A stretch of 64,000 nucleotides of DNA. Source: Irpex lacteus. Lineage: Eukaryota; Basidiomycota; Agaricomycetes; Polyporales; Irpicaceae. The stretch is taken from contig MQVO02000006.1 of the NCBI GenBank assembly GCA_001986395.2, positions 1,736,001-1,800,000 on the forward strand, in the 5' to 3' direction. The translations under genes were made by a program, and so were the position numbers. Below, piece after piece: positions 23,161 through 35,298 of the stretch. Position 1 is the first letter of the stretch, and every line of letters starts with the position of its first letter. The notes beneath the pieces are model-generated. The model was not told the DNA's origin, searched no databases, and saw nothing but the letters and a program-made list of their open reading frames with translations.

Positions 23161-23218
23161 TGATTACACTTTTACATGGTTAGGCGCTGTCCTGCTTAAC
23201 TATGCAAAAGTGTAATCA
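23161..23218. repeat. Stem-loop, about 22-bp imperfect arms
   Basis: TGATTACACTTTTACATGG and its near-complement ending AAAAGTGTAATCA flank a 14-base loop. It may be the relic of another small inverted-repeat insertion in the B element. Confidence 0.7.
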
Positions 23219-24138
23219 TGCTTAGGTGAACACGTGAAGGTCACAGGATTTAATAATATTTGGTCGTTTTGTCATTTATTTCACAGTTGGCCTGTTTCAC
23301 TCTGTAAAAATCATATAAAATCACAATATAATTGCTAACATGTTCTGAGACCTTTTTCATAACTATATATCCATCAATTATTGCCCTGCATCAATGGTTA
23401 CTGTATTGAATTATCATTTTATACAGTTTATCTAGTATTTAAACAATTTTAACTTAAACTGCATGATTTTGATGTCAACTAGGAGCTATTATAGATTACC
23501 ATCTGTTCATTATATGTACCAGCCAAGATATATAATGTAAAAAGTATCAAACTTGTCTTTATTGGGAGAAGGAAGATTATATTCACTGTTAACTTCACGT
23601 ACAATATCAAACAATTGTAGAGCCATGAATATAATAAATGACCATTTATCGCAGCTCTACCGTCTTTCTGAACATCATGTGATCTGAATTACACAAGACA
23701 TTGAAAAAGGCTGAAGGAGGAATCGAACTTGCGACTTGTTGAACTCAAATCTTTCGCGTTCACTTGTGTCCATGCTGAAGTGCCTAACTGCGGAGTTTAT
23801 CTGAGTGTGAATATGCTGGTCGTCATCTCATGCCATCCAGCTCATATTTCCTTCAGTTCTTGTCCAAACGTTATGATAGTGACATAGAATGAAAGCTTTT
23901 GTTTCCAGCTATCTATTGATATATACATTTCATGTATTTATTGAAGGAGATAGTGTGGTAAAAGATGAATATATACTTCCACGGTCAAAGCGCCTGCATA
24001 CAAGTAGTTGTTACTATCATAAAAACAGTAACAAGCAAGATTCCCACAGTTTGCCAATGAAACTTGTCACGGACAAGCGCCGTTAATGCAGCATCCTGGA
24101 TTGAAACGATTCTCTTTCGTTTCACTCAGGAATCGTAA

Positions 24139-25333
24139 ACACTGTGAAAGGTGGGTAAATGGGTACAGACACAAAAGAACATTGATAATGCAAGGGACAC
24201 CGCGCAAATGCAAGATATTTGCAAGTGACGTGGAGGGACACTAGGAGAAGTTGGACGCAGTGAAGTCAAGCTGAGAACACAAAGTTTGAGAGTGAACTGT
24301 GTGGGGTAGATTGCTTTTCACTATTCTGTGCATACATACCCTATTTATATGTGTCCAAGGCCAATTTCCATATATGTAAATTAATAAGTCAAAGGAACGA
24401 GAAAACGACAAAGGTAAAGCTTTGGCCAAGAAAGGGAAATGAGTCAGATGAAGGGCCGAGCATGTAACAAGAAATATGTCAAAGAAAGACAGGTGAAACA
24501 CGTTAAAAGAGGGCTGAGAAAGCAGCCAGCGAGGGAGGTTACTAAGAAAATGCCCTAAGAGCGCAATTGAGTTGGATGAGGGGAAGGCAAGAGCAAATAG
24601 GAAGGGGAAGGGAAAGGAGTGAGAATAATAATGAACACAAAAGAACATGACTGGAAAACTCAGCGACGTCAGGCATGCGAGCCTCGAGACTAGCAACGCA
24701 TGGGCGCAGTGCTCCCGAGTACTTGTGCGAAGGAGTGCAAGACCGAGGGGCCAAACAGCCAATACCGAGTGTCGATGTTGTAGAGGCCTTGACCGAGCTA
24801 ACCAAAGGGATCTTGTGCAAGAGGCGGCTGATCAACTGAGATGGGAAGGGAGGCGAAAAGGCAGTGTGTATAGGCGGGATAGACCAAAGCGGTAAGAGTG
24901 TCGGGAGAACGGACACTGAGGGAGAGGACATTGGCCGAGGTTTGATGCTTGAGCCGAGGCCAGCTATAAACACTCGAACTTGTATGAATCCACGTAGGGC
25001 TATACCTGAGGCTTCTGAGAAGTCGAAAAGAAGCGGATAAAGTTCTGGGGAAGGTGTGGCGTGTGTCGAACGTGTCACTGGACTATTTAAGGTTAGATTA
25101 CTGTAAGTTTAAAGTTCAGTCACAAGGAACATTCTTTGAGGCTTGCAATCAGATTCCGGTTTCAACTCTCCTTCTTTGAGACTTGAAAATTAAGCTTAAT
25201 TAAAACTCACACAGGTCAATCACACTGCTCCAATCACCAATCAAGTTTGAGCTTTTTCAATCGAGGTACGTTGATGTCGCCTCTCAACGTTGTTAGAAGC
25301 TAACATCTTGCTGAAAACCAGCCTCGTCAAGCA
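24139..25333. other. No recognised gene
   Basis: There are two overlapping minus-strand frames of 173 and 178 codons (24241-24762, 24542-25078), but neither shows a recognisable domain and composition is Ser/Pro/Leu-rich. A decayed LTR or transcribed spacer is possible; I found no terminal repeats to prove it. Confidence 0.35.
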
Positions 25334-25947
25334 ATGGTTCTCAAGGCCGAATCGTACCCAATGTTATCCATTGAGGCTGAGGTCGAGAACGTTAAGGCTG
25401 CGCTGAAGGCGTCATTCAACTTCGACGACGGCGGGCTGGCCCTAAGGATCCAGAATCGCGGGGATGTACAGTGTGAGGCTCAGGATGGTGAGAGCCGCAA
25501 CTCTGCTATTCAAGTGGCTATCAGAGGCATGCGTGGGGATGTTTTGGGACCACTCCCCTGTCAGACGGACATGCAGCTCGCGAACGTCCGTCAGATGGTG
25601 CGGCTTGAGTTGGTCAGCACTGAGCGAGATGTAACCCTTCAGGTGAGCGTAAGATCTACTACTTATGCAGCTTAACCATACTAACCTCATTGCAGATACT
25701 CCGAAGGACGAGGTTTCACGCCACTGCGCATCTACTGACCGCTGCGGGCTGTGCCATGGCCGTCGACATCTGCCACTGCGCGGTGGATGTCGATAATGAT
25801 GACTGCGCTATGGACGTCGATGTCGACTACTGCGCCATGGATGTCGACGACGACTACTTTGCCATGGATGTCGACGACGAATTCGATCAGGCTGCAAAGT
25901 ATCATTATATTCTCCGCTTTACGGTGGCAGGCGCGCCTGTTCTCTGA
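25334..25947 (+). CDS. Two-exon gene of unknown function with Asp-rich tandem repeats
   Basis: Exon 1 is 25334-25642 and exon 2 is 25696-25947, separated by a 53-bp intron (GTGAGC...TTGCAG) that keeps the frame, giving 186 codons including stop. The first half has a globular look (GGLALRIQNRGD, AIRGMRGDVLGP, TERDVTLQ). The second half contains about four copies of an AMDVD-type repeat (DDCAMDVDVDYCAMDVDDDY). The repeats are also visible as roughly 27-33-bp tandem units in the DNA. It is the only intact-looking host-type gene within the repeat-rich part. I do not recognise it; Asp-rich proteins of this style occur as hypotheticals in mushrooms. Confidence 0.55.
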
Positions 25948-26494
25948 GTGGAGGTTCGATGCCAGGAGGGATTTCGAAGAGGGACAGTATCGAGGGCACG
26001 ATCGTATGTCACGTCCTACAGACTGCATAACAGTTCTCCAGAAGTCGAGCTGTAGGCTTCTAAATACATTGTTTTGACCGTCACTCATCATGATTCTGCG
26101 AGAACCGCTTGCCAAGGTCGCCAAATCTACCGGTACCATGGAGGTAGGCGTGCGAATATCTAGGACATCTCATTATAGCTTCGTGCTGACACTACGCTCT
26201 GTATCCTCGTTAGCGATGTTCAGTTGCGATATAGGCAGCGCATACCTATGTGCTTCATTTCGTTGACGTGCTTACGTGGTGCGCAAACTCGGTCATCGCA
26301 CAGAGGTGTCACGCTGGATTTTTCCGCCGCTAGACGATAACAGGAGATGCAAGATGACAAGCCGAGCCTTGGGCCGCTACAAGCCCACTACTTGAGCCCG
26401 GTTCGGTAGGCTTGCGAGCCAGGAGCTAGGTCATGAACATCACCAAGCCAGCTTGTCACCAATGTCACCCCAGCTGCCGTCGACATCTGCCAGG
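25948..26494. other. No recognised gene
   Basis: The region contains no frame over about 60 codons in its own right and no clear repeat. It lies between the unknown gene and the tandem array. Confidence 0.4.
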
Positions 26495-28010
26495 CTCAAT
26501 GGTTGCTAACTCGATAGGTGTAGTTCGCACGTCAAATGGCCAGTTCGTCGTCCCGCGACAGGCTATTTCGTGTTGGAGGGGAGGAGGAGGGGGCAGGGCA
26601 CAGGGTGACGGCTACGACGCCTGGCTGCAAGCCATACGGTGAATACGTACGCAAATACGTCTTATAACCTGTCCACACGCTTGCCTACACGCTCACACTG
26701 TCTTTTCCTCAGACATCCTTATCACGTGATTAGCGATTTTGTGACAAAGGGGCAGAGGTGATGATGGGGTGCAGGACGACGGCGTAGCCGTCTATCGTAG
26801 TTTAAAGCACGATTAACGTACGTGTATGCATCGTATAACGTTAGCGTACACTCACCTACGCGCTCACGCCGTGCCCGTTGCAAATAGCTCCTATCCCTCT
26901 CGAGCCAGCCGACCACAAAAAATCGAACTATGAGCGAACATGTAAGTCTCTCGCTAAACGGATTTAGGAGCGTGTTGTGCTCACCTTCAGTATCCACTCT
27001 AGCTCGTCATATCCGCGCCACGACAATGATCTCCCAAATCCACCATGAACCGGTGGTGAGAAGCCGTATTTTATTTCTTCGTCCTAGGCAAGGTGCGTCG
27101 TCCGAAAATGGATGTTCCATGGTTGCTAATTTGATAGTTGTAGTCTTCAGGCCAAACGGCTGGCTCGTTGTCTCGCGACAGGCGATTTTGTGCCGGAGGG
27201 GGTATGCCACAGAGCGATGGCTAGGCCGTTTGTCGTTTTTAAGGCACAATTAACGTACGTAATTCCATCATGTATCACGTACGTACGTTCGTCTCCATGC
27301 TCACACCGTCTGCGCCGCAGATATCCACGCCACCTCCCGAGCCAGCTCACCACAAAAAGTCAAACTGCGAGCAAACACGTAAGTCTCTCCTTAAACAAAC
27401 TTGGGAGCGCGTCATACTCACCTTTAACACCTGTTCTAGCTAGTTTAAACGGTAACCGGACGAGGTCTTCTCATTTTACTAGGGACCAGCGGCGGACAAG
27501 TCAAATTTTATTTCTCGTTCTAATCGCGGTGCATCACTTGCGAATGGATCTTTAATAGTTGCTAAATCGATAGGTGTAGTTCGCACACCAAACGGCCGGG
27601 TCGTGGTCCCGCAATGGGCGATTTTGTGCCGGAGGGGAGAAGGAGAGGATGGGCCACAGGGCGACGGCGTAGCCGTCCATCGTCGTTCTGAGCACAAAAA
27701 ACATACGGATATGCATTGTATAACACATACGTATGTTCGCCTACATGCTCACACCGTCTGCGCCGCAGATACCCTCGCACCCTCCCGAGCCGACACAGCA
27801 CAAAAAATCAAACTACGGGCACACGCGTAACTCTCTCATTGAACGAATTTAGGAGCATGTTGTACTCGCCTTTGACACCCGTTCTAGCTAGTTTAAACGG
27901 TGACTGGACGAGGTCTTCTGATTTCACTAGGGACCAGCGGCGGACAAGTCAAATTTTATTTCTCTTTCTAGTCGAGGTGCATCGCTTGCGAATGGATCTT
28001 TGTCTTCAGT
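26495..28010 (+). repeat. Degenerate tandem array, units about 430 bp
   Basis: Three blocks recur in order. They are TTGCTAA.TCGATAGGTGTAG (26509, 27124, 27558), GCGATTTTGTGCCGGAGGGG and variants (26568, 26735, 27184, 27618), and AGTCTCTC-TAAACGGA and variants (26942, 27380, 27829). The last two units also share ACGAGGTCTTCT and AGCGGCGGACAAGTC almost exactly. The first unit has an extra partial copy. The frames inside are not conserved between units, so this is a DNA repeat and not a repeated protein gene. Confidence 0.75.
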
Positions 28011-28704
28011 TGGAGTGGTGGACTGTGACAGCGTAAGGTAAATACCTCTTTACTCCTCACTCACGTTTGCGCACCTCCAATTCACACCAAACACCAACCT
28101 TCACCATTTTGACGCACCATTTTCCACTTTCCATCAAACACCGTAACCTACCACAAAACTCCTCCGCTGTATTGGAAACCTTTATCGACTTAGGAAACGC
28201 AGAGTTTCTATCTGATTACTATGGACATTCAAATGACCGGAACGGTAAATAATAGCGCTTCCCGATTGGCTCTAGATTAGATAAGAGGCGATTAGATTTA
28301 CTGACCAGAGATAATGGACGAACACGTTGAGTATGTCGCGATCAGAAATGTACTTGACATAATGCATTTCCAGGAGTTTTCGCGACCATGCATATGCCAT
28401 GAGGCAGAGCTCTGGAAAGGCTGACCGTCTCTTATCTATCAGACCCTTTTGCAACGGTAGGTCACCCGTCCCATAGTTAGATTTTCAGTCCCCTTTCACT
28501 AGTAGGTAAGTGTCACCCTTCAGTCATGTTTCTTAATTATATTGAAACTGCATATATAATACTGCCAGGTTACGTGTAGCGTTGGATGAAAGCTTACCTA
28601 ATACACTTCTGACAGATATCTTTCCTGACCGCTCATTATATTCAACTAGTTAAACTTCTCCGCGCCTATCAAGGGGCCTTCCGTCGGCATTAAAAGGCAG
28701 TTTG
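28011..28704. other. No recognised gene
   Basis: This is a single-copy-looking stretch between the tandem array and the next mobile element, with frames of about 60 codons on either strand and no motif. Confidence 0.4.
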
Positions 28705-28899
28705 CCTGTGGTGTTGCTAATAATGCCATTTTGGAAACTGGTGCTGTCCGGTCAGCGCCAGTTTTCAAATTCTCGTGATATCCTCTTAGTAGGTGGACCG
28801 GGCTCTATTTGTGCATGTTTACTATGTTTCAAGTATGGAAATCCAAAGGTCACTGGTTCCAATCCTGTAGGTGCCACTTTTTGCATCTTTCTTTCAAGA
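28705..28899 (+). mobile_element. Subfamily A copy, left remainder (outer, interrupted)
   Basis: It starts abruptly at GTGTTGCTAATAATGCC, carries a decayed palindrome and the tRNA-like module, and stops at TTTCAAGA. It continues at 31753 with CTGAAAGTGGATC once the element in between is removed; other copies show the joined form. Confidence 0.75.
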
Positions 28900-29292
28900 C
28901 TTGTTGTTAGCAAGGCCGGCAAGCAGCAGATCACGATTCCTGAGGCTATTGAGATGTACCAATATATATCATAAATTATGATGATCATATGAGTTGTTAT
29001 TCATCAAATGAACATTTAGTAACACTATTTTGAAATAATACACACAGAATCTAAATAAAAACGTAATACATTAACGTTAAAAATTAGTCACACTACAAAA
29101 TCATTTTTGTTGCTGTAGAAGGTATTTGATTTGACAAAGCAATATTTTGAATTGAACAAAGTCTAACTCATACTTGTGTTACTTTGTGATACAGACCAAA
29201 GTTCAAAGATTATTTAACCTGTACAACAACACTAATATTTTCTCCATATCTTCTAAATGGCAGAAGATATTGAAATTTTGAAATCATATTCA

Positions 29293-29572
29293 CACTGCGT
29301 AACCAGTGTCATCTTTCTCGAGGAAAGATGTGAGAAAAGCTGACAAATAAATCACTACGTTTTTGGCGGCTTTTCACATGAAAAGATGTGTTCTTTTTCC
29401 GCCATTTTTTCAAACATCTTTCTCAAACTGTATTGAAATCCGACATTTGTATCCACCTTTATTTCTACTTTTTTCTCCGGAAAAGGTAACTACAAAGTAA
29501 GTATTTTCTCTTGCATATTTTTCGACACTTCTCACGTTTTTCCTTCGGAAATGTGACACTGGTTACGCAGTG
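29293..29572. mobile_element. 280-bp miniature inverted-repeat element with TCA duplication
   Basis: The ends CACTGCGTAACCAGTGTCA and its exact reverse complement are perfect over 19 bp. TCA flanks both sides (29290-29292, 29573-29575). The empty site, CATATTCAGAACTCTAG, is present at 36286-36300. A 3-bp duplication fits PIF/Harbinger-type transposition. Confidence 0.88.
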
Positions 29573-30638
29573 TCAGAACTCTAGTTAAAATACAATTCCA
29601 GCAAGGCATGGATTGATTTTAACATCAAAATACATTGATGTCATGTTATGTTATTCAAAGGAAGCAAAATATCAAGACCAGCACTCAAAAAAATGAGAGA
29701 ATTGCCTTTTTAGGCAATTTAATAATGTTTACTGGCTTTAATAGCCATTGAAGCAAGGGAAAACTATGAAGATGGAAGTGTTTCTTATTTGCAGCAAGTC
29801 AAAGTTTGTTACTCTAGTTACACAAACAAGTAACTTTAATAAACACATTGACATAGTTATTATAGTGTTTTACCAAAGTTTTTCAAATTTAAATTTGAGT
29901 AAGCAAACTTTTCTTACTTTTTTTATTGCAGTAAGTAACATTTATTACCACTGTAATGGCTTTTAAAACACTCCAGATATTACTGAAAGCATTCAAACTT
30001 TCAACTTTTGTGAATACTTCCTCTATATCTGTTGAAATATTTCTCCTATCAAAATTCTGAGCTCAGATTCAGAATCCTGGTGAAAATCCGGTCCAGATGA
30101 CATATATATCCATTTTACATCAAAATATGTTGATGTCATGTGATCTGCATCAAAAACGAGTCATTTGTCAAAATAAGCGCCCATAAACGTAAACAACATG
30201 CTGTGTTACTTTTTTAGGCAATTTAGTAACACCTACTCTTGATGTTCTCTGAACTGATGCAATTTTTCAATTTTTCAACTATCAGTAAGTATAAAGTTTG
30301 TTACTGTTGTTACTGAAGTAAGCAATCTTACTTACCGCTTTGTTACCCATATCCATCTCATATATACTCATATTTACACAGTAAACACATCTACTTACTT
30401 ATCAAGCATCTACCAGTTACATCATCAAATTTCTCTACTTACCGGTATACAACCCATACAAAGTATAGTAAGTAAGTCTTACCCATCCTTACATACTCTA
30501 ATGAGCCTCCCAGCACTCATTCTTACGTTAGAAAGCTCCCCCAACACTCATTTTCAAATATATTTTCATGTATTTAAATATATTTTTATCATAGGTTATG
30601 AATGTGCTGATGTACAGCTCATTATGAGCTCCATGGAA

Positions 30639-30662
30639 CAGGCGCCGTCCGGACGGCGCCTG
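30639..30662. repeat. 24-bp perfect palindrome CAGGCGCCGTCC + complement
   Basis: This palindrome has a GTCCGGAC centre and occupies the position where other A copies carry the 40-bp GACCGGTC palindrome, next to the tRNA-like module. A decayed copy lies at about 45708-45731. Confidence 0.9.
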
Positions 30663-30679
30663 CTCGACAGAACTCGTAA

Positions 30680-30767
30680 TGGCACTGACCGGGCTCTATT
30701 TGTGCATGTTTACTCTATTTCAAGTATGGAAATCCAAAGGTCGCCGGTTCCAATCCTGTGGGTGCCA
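30680..30767 (+). other. tRNA-like sequence (SINE-like module)
   Basis: It spans 88 nt. A 7-bp acceptor-like stem TGGCACT/GGTGCCA is followed by T-arm-like GCCGGTTCCAATCCTGT (B-box GGTTCCAATCC) and then a CTTTTT run as a pol III terminator would require. The anticodon arm is not convincing, so it is a tRNA-derived module and not a working tRNA. Partial relatives lie near 6640 (reverse), 11600, 28850, 39130 and 42105 (reverse). Confidence 0.5.
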
Positions 30768-31752
30768 CTTTTTGCATTCTCTTTCAAGGCTGAAAGTAGA
30801 TCAATAAAATTCGGAAAAATCAGAATATATTACGTCATGCCCTCTGATATACTATTATGCTCATGGGCTACATATATAAAGCCATAAATAGGTGCCAACC
30901 TCGAATTATGCGCATATTTGGTCAGGAGAAAAGGGAAAAAAATCATATCTTGTTTGCTGCCAAACATATCATCACAATTTCTTTTCCAGCTTATTGGTAT
31001 ACTCTATAGGGCCAGGATATATGGCTCTGATCATTGTAATCAAAGCCTATTACTTGTTCTAAACTGGTTTGGTCATATTTTCAGTTCCTCTCCGTGTACC
31101 TGTATCCAACCGTAGTTTGACCAGAACTGTTCTATTGATCTCAATTCTTGGCCACCTATATACCTGCTGACATGTTTAGAGCATTAGGTATATAGCCAGT
31201 GGGCTAATTTTGAATTCATATGTCATCCTTGTCTTTCAAGGAATCATGTCAGGAATCATGCCAGGAATCATGCCGGGAATCATGCCATGCATCATGCCAC
31301 GCATGACACCATGTCCAATACTACGTCTTATAGTATGGGCTTACTTCAAATACATGTACAGTATGTAATACTACGTGCTTGAGATGCTTACAAAGTGCCT
31401 ATAACACTTTGAAGCGGAGTTTGAAATCTCAGGTCGTCATCCAAAGCCATCCAGCTCATAACTTTCTCAAATCTTCACCTTTTGGGATGAAAGCTGGATA
31501 GTTGGAAAGGTCTTCTCGAGGACTACAATCTGGTGTACATTTTGTGTGGATGGAATGTGTGATGGCTCTTGCAAAAATCGAAAACTGTTTGACATCAAAA
31601 AAGCGCCCAACTACAAGCAAAAGCTAATGAATTTGTTACCCACTGTATTGGCAGAATTAGACGCTGAGGAGCCACTCGCGTTACATGTCGCAGTTGTCCA
31701 AAGCGCTAGCTCGCACTGGAACGATTCTTCTTCGTACCTCAGGAATCGTGAA

Positions 31753-32719
31753 CTGAAAGTGGATCAATAAAATTCGGAAAAATCAGAATATATTACGTCA
31801 TGCCCTCTGATATACTATGATGCTCATGAGTTACATATATGAGGCCATAAATAGGTACCAACCTCAAATTATACACTTATTTGGTCAGGGGTAAGAGGGA
31901 AAAAAGTCATATCTTGTTTGCTGCCAAACATATCATCACAATTTCTTTTCCAGCTTATTGGTATACTCCATAGGGCCAGGATATATGGCTCTGATCATTG
32001 TAATCAAAGCCTATTACTTGTTCTAAACTGGTTCGGTCATATTTTCAGTTTTTCTCCGTGTACTTGTATCAAACAGTAGTTTAACCAGAATTGTTCTATT
32101 GATCTCATCAATTCTTGGACACCTACATACCTGCTGACATGTTTAGAGCATTAAGTATATAGCCAGTGGGCTAATTTTGAATTCATATGTCATTCTCGTC
32201 TTTCAAGGAATCATGTCAGGAATCATGCCAGGAATCATGCCGGGAATCATGCCATGCATCATGCCATGCATGACACCATGTCCAACACTACGTCTTATAG
32301 TATGGGCTTACTTCAAATACATGTACAGTATGTAATACTACATGCTTGAGATGCTTACAAAGTGCCTATAACACTTTGAAGCGGAGTTTGAAATTTTAGG
32401 TCGTCATCCGAAGCCATCCAGCTCATAACTTCCTCAAATCTCCACCTTTTGATGTGAAAGTTGGATCATTTGAAAGGTCTTCTCAAGGGCTATAATCTGA
32501 TGTAGTTTTTGTGTAGATTGAATGTGTGATGACTTCTACAAAAATCGAACACTGTTTGACATCAAAAAAGCGCCCAACTACAAGCAAATGCTAATGAATT
32601 TGTTACCCACTGTATTGGCAGAATTAGACGTTGAGCAGCCACTTGCGTCACATGCCGCAGTTGTCCAAAGTGCTAGGTTGCACTGGAACGATTCTTCTTT
32701 GTACCTCAGGAATCGTGAA
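31753..32719 (+). mobile_element. Subfamily A copy, right remainder
   Basis: It continues the fragment 28705-28899 and ends AACGATTCTTCTTTG...CTCAGGAATCGTGAA at 32719. It is nearly identical to the end of the element that interrupted it, showing that both copies are close relatives. Confidence 0.8.
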
Positions 32720-32866
32720 TTTTGTTTATGATATTGCTTTGTCGAATTCAATACCTTTCATAGCAACAAAAATAATTTTGTGATGAATAATTGATGATAT
32801 ATACTAGTAGATTTCAGTAGCTTCAGGAATCGTGATTTGCCGCTTGCCAACCTTGCTAACCACATG
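32720..32866 (-). mobile_element. Hairpin-end fragment of subfamily A
   Basis: It ends TTCAGGAATCGTGATTTGCC, then CGCTTGCC and CCACATG, one base off the usual CCACAAG, directly against gypsy coding sequence. Its other end is not present to the left, so it is truncated. Confidence 0.7.
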
Positions 32867-33213
32867 TACAAGCCTTTCTTGGCTTTGCAAACTTCTATCG
32901 GCAATTCATACAGGATTTTGCTGAGCATGTCAAATTCCTCACGATGCTCACACGGAATAATCAACCTTGGACCTGGAAAGATGCCCAGGAACAAGCTTTC
33001 CAAGGCCTGAAAAAGGCATTCACATTAGCACCTATCCTACGAATGCCAGATTAAAAAAACCCTTTCCAATTAGAAACAGATGCAAGTGACATTGCAACCG
33101 GAGCCGTACTATCTCAACTGGGCCCAAAAGACAATTTGTGGCACCCAGTAGCTTTCTATTCCAAATTACTCAACGTTCATGAACGTAACTACGAGATTTA
33201 TGACAAGGAATTA
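32867..33213 (+). pseudogene. Ty3/gypsy pol fragment 1 (end of RT, start of RNase H)
   Basis: Codons read AFLGFANFYRQFIQDF, PWTWKDAQEQAF, then after a TAA stop (near 33051) [26 protein letters not shown] and NYEIYDKEL. These are standard motifs around the RT/RNase H junction. It is cut at 33213 by a B element and resumes in frame at 35299. Confidence 0.88.
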
Positions 33214-35298
33214 CTTGTGGAAGTAAGGCCATCAAGTGGCAGGTAACGATTCCTGAGATTTTTAATAAGTTTCAAGAACAGAAAAACACCTTCTACATCA
33301 ATATATATAACTCTAACGGATTTAAAGTCACTTACAAAGCTGGCGTAAATTGAAGCAGGAATGAGTGTGAAGTATTATTTCAAAGAGGAATAGTTGGGCA
33401 TAACAAAGGAACCATATAAAAGTCTTGATAGTTACTTAAGCCATTTGTGCCACATTTGACTACTGATTTAATTAGCTTGAATTCAAAATTCTGCAGAGGA
33501 ATAAACTCAACACCTTTAGATGCTAGTATAAGGATTGATATTTTGAACCATGATATCATGTTTCAGAAAGCGTATACAATAAACAGCCTATACTTAATGA
33601 ATGGTGAACTATGACTAAATTCTGAGTATAAATTTAGAATCCTAGGAGAAATTTGGTCCAGAAAACATATACTTGTGGTTTTCATCAAAAAATACTGATG
33701 TCATGTGATCTGAATCAAAGTGTACAAAATGTCAAAATAAGCGCCCAAATAATCTACTAATCCTATTGCCTTTTTCGGCAACTCTTATGTATCAGTACAC
33801 TACGAGCTAATTTTTTGATGTGATTGAATCCAAACATTGATAACAATTTTAAACATATATTAGATATGGTATAAAAGCAGTTGCACACATTTTGTGCCCT
33901 ACTTTCCATATTATTCTTATGTACATAAGTAATTTTATGTACCCTAATGACACATTCAAACTTATGTTACATTTCATTTAATCATACTTCAGATCATGTC
34001 CAATGTGTTTCAATTTTCATGTTTCAACTTTTTGTATATTGACTTTTCTTACTCTCATTACAAACATAATTGATACTATTTACTTTAATAAGACTTCAGA
34101 ACTTACTTTAAGGATCATTCAAATAAAGGTACTTTTTGTATTTTGAAGTTCTAGTTAACAAACTTTTGTTACAGTTATTATATACATAAGTAGTATTGTT
34201 ACCTTTCTTACTAGAGTAAACAACAATACTTACTGCCATAATATCTTCTATACATGACTGTAGTCACCAGAAAGTGATGCGACAACTGGCTCCACAAAGT
34301 CTATTTTTATTCTCCAACTACTGGCAGTTTTATTTGAATTGATGTCATTTTCACTCCTTTTCCCATTTTAGGAAGTCCCTTTGATGGCATCAATCCCATC
34401 ACTATTGATGGCAATGCTAGTCTGACATAACACTGACAAAAACTCCATGAATTACACTCACGATATGCAGAAAACAAAGTGCAGCCAATCTGCACTGGTT
34501 TTTGAGCTATGTAATTATGCTTATGTGGAAATTCAGGTAAGCAGTCTTAGCTCAGATTTATAAGCTCTTGGTGTCATTTCATGACATTTCCCTCATATCT
34601 CCATGAGTTTTTATCCAATCTGCACGATTCTTATATCAAACGAAAGCTACCATTTGTGGGCATCTTTTAATGGCATCATCACTGCACACGATCAAAGCAA
34701 ATAGAGCGTCAAACATATATCTCTACTATGACAATAAAAATTATATTATCAGTAGCTTTCTACAGCAACAAAAAATAACTACAAGACAATTGATGAGCCA
34801 ATGTATTATTTCTGCAACTTCAAATTATTTTTGAGCATCATACCAATCAAATTGAGCAAATTAAGAAAATGACTCAAAGAGGAATCGAACTCACAACCTT
34901 TTGAACTTGAGTCTCATGCGTTCACTTTTGTCCATTTCCACATGTCTGAAGCCAGAGTTTGTCTGAGTTTGAAAACTCAGGTCGTCTGATACTATCCAGT
35001 TCATATATACTTCAATTTTACTCCAAATCTTATGATAGCGGTGTCAAACGAAAGCTCTTGTTTTCAGCTATCTATCCATATACACATTATATATCTTTAT
35101 CTGAAGCAGTCATACATGAGAGTCCAAATATATATCTCACCTACAAAGCGCCCACATACAAGTTTTCCTTACGCTGTAGCAGAAGCAGTAACAAGCAGAA
35201 CTCCCACAGTTTGGCAACGAAATCCGTCACTTACAAGCGCCGTAAATGTACCACCCCGGATTGAGATGATTCTTCTTCGTTTCACTCAGGAATCATAA
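33214..35298 (+). mobile_element. Non-autonomous Helitron-like element, subfamily B, inside gypsy pol
   Basis: It starts CTTGTGGAAGTAAGG with CCATCAAG, then TAACGATTCCTGAG, and ends CTCAGGAATCATAA. Removing 33214-35298 joins GAATTA to TTAGGCATT, which restores Glu-Leu-Leu-Gly-Ile in the gypsy frame with no extra or missing bases. That is strong evidence for the exact ends and for insertion without duplication. It is noncoding and contains the B tRNA-like T-arm near 34880-34945. Confidence 0.92.

Larger units (their letters stand above)
22064..24138 (+). mobile_element. Non-autonomous Helitron-like element, subfamily B
   Basis: It starts CTTGTGGGAGTGAGCCC with CATCAAG as the hairpin partner, then ACGATTCCCGAG, and ends CTCAGGAATCGTAA at 24138. 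It contains no gene. It carries a 265-bp MITE (22493-22757), a long AT-rich core, a stem-loop at 23161-23218 and the tRNA-like T-arm (GAGGAATCGAACTTGCGAC) near 23720. Confidence 0.8.
28900..31752 (+). mobile_element. Non-autonomous Helitron-like element, subfamily A, 2.85 kb
   Basis: It starts CTTGTTGTTAGCAAGGCCGG, then ATCACGATTCCTGAGG, and ends AACGATTCTTCTTCG...CTCAGGAATCGTGAA. Flanks TTTCAAGA and CTGAAAGTGG join to the continuous A sequence seen near 39175 and elsewhere (TTCAAGGCTGAAAGTG). No target duplication is seen. It contains a 280-bp MITE, a perfect CG-rich palindrome (30639-30662), a tRNA-like module (30680-30767) and the minisatellite (31240-31305). It holds no gene. Confidence 0.87.

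Noticed and set aside
24241..25078. Minus-strand gene from the 173- and 178-codon frames
   Set aside because: Overlapping frames, biased composition, no motif or splice pattern that supports a gene.
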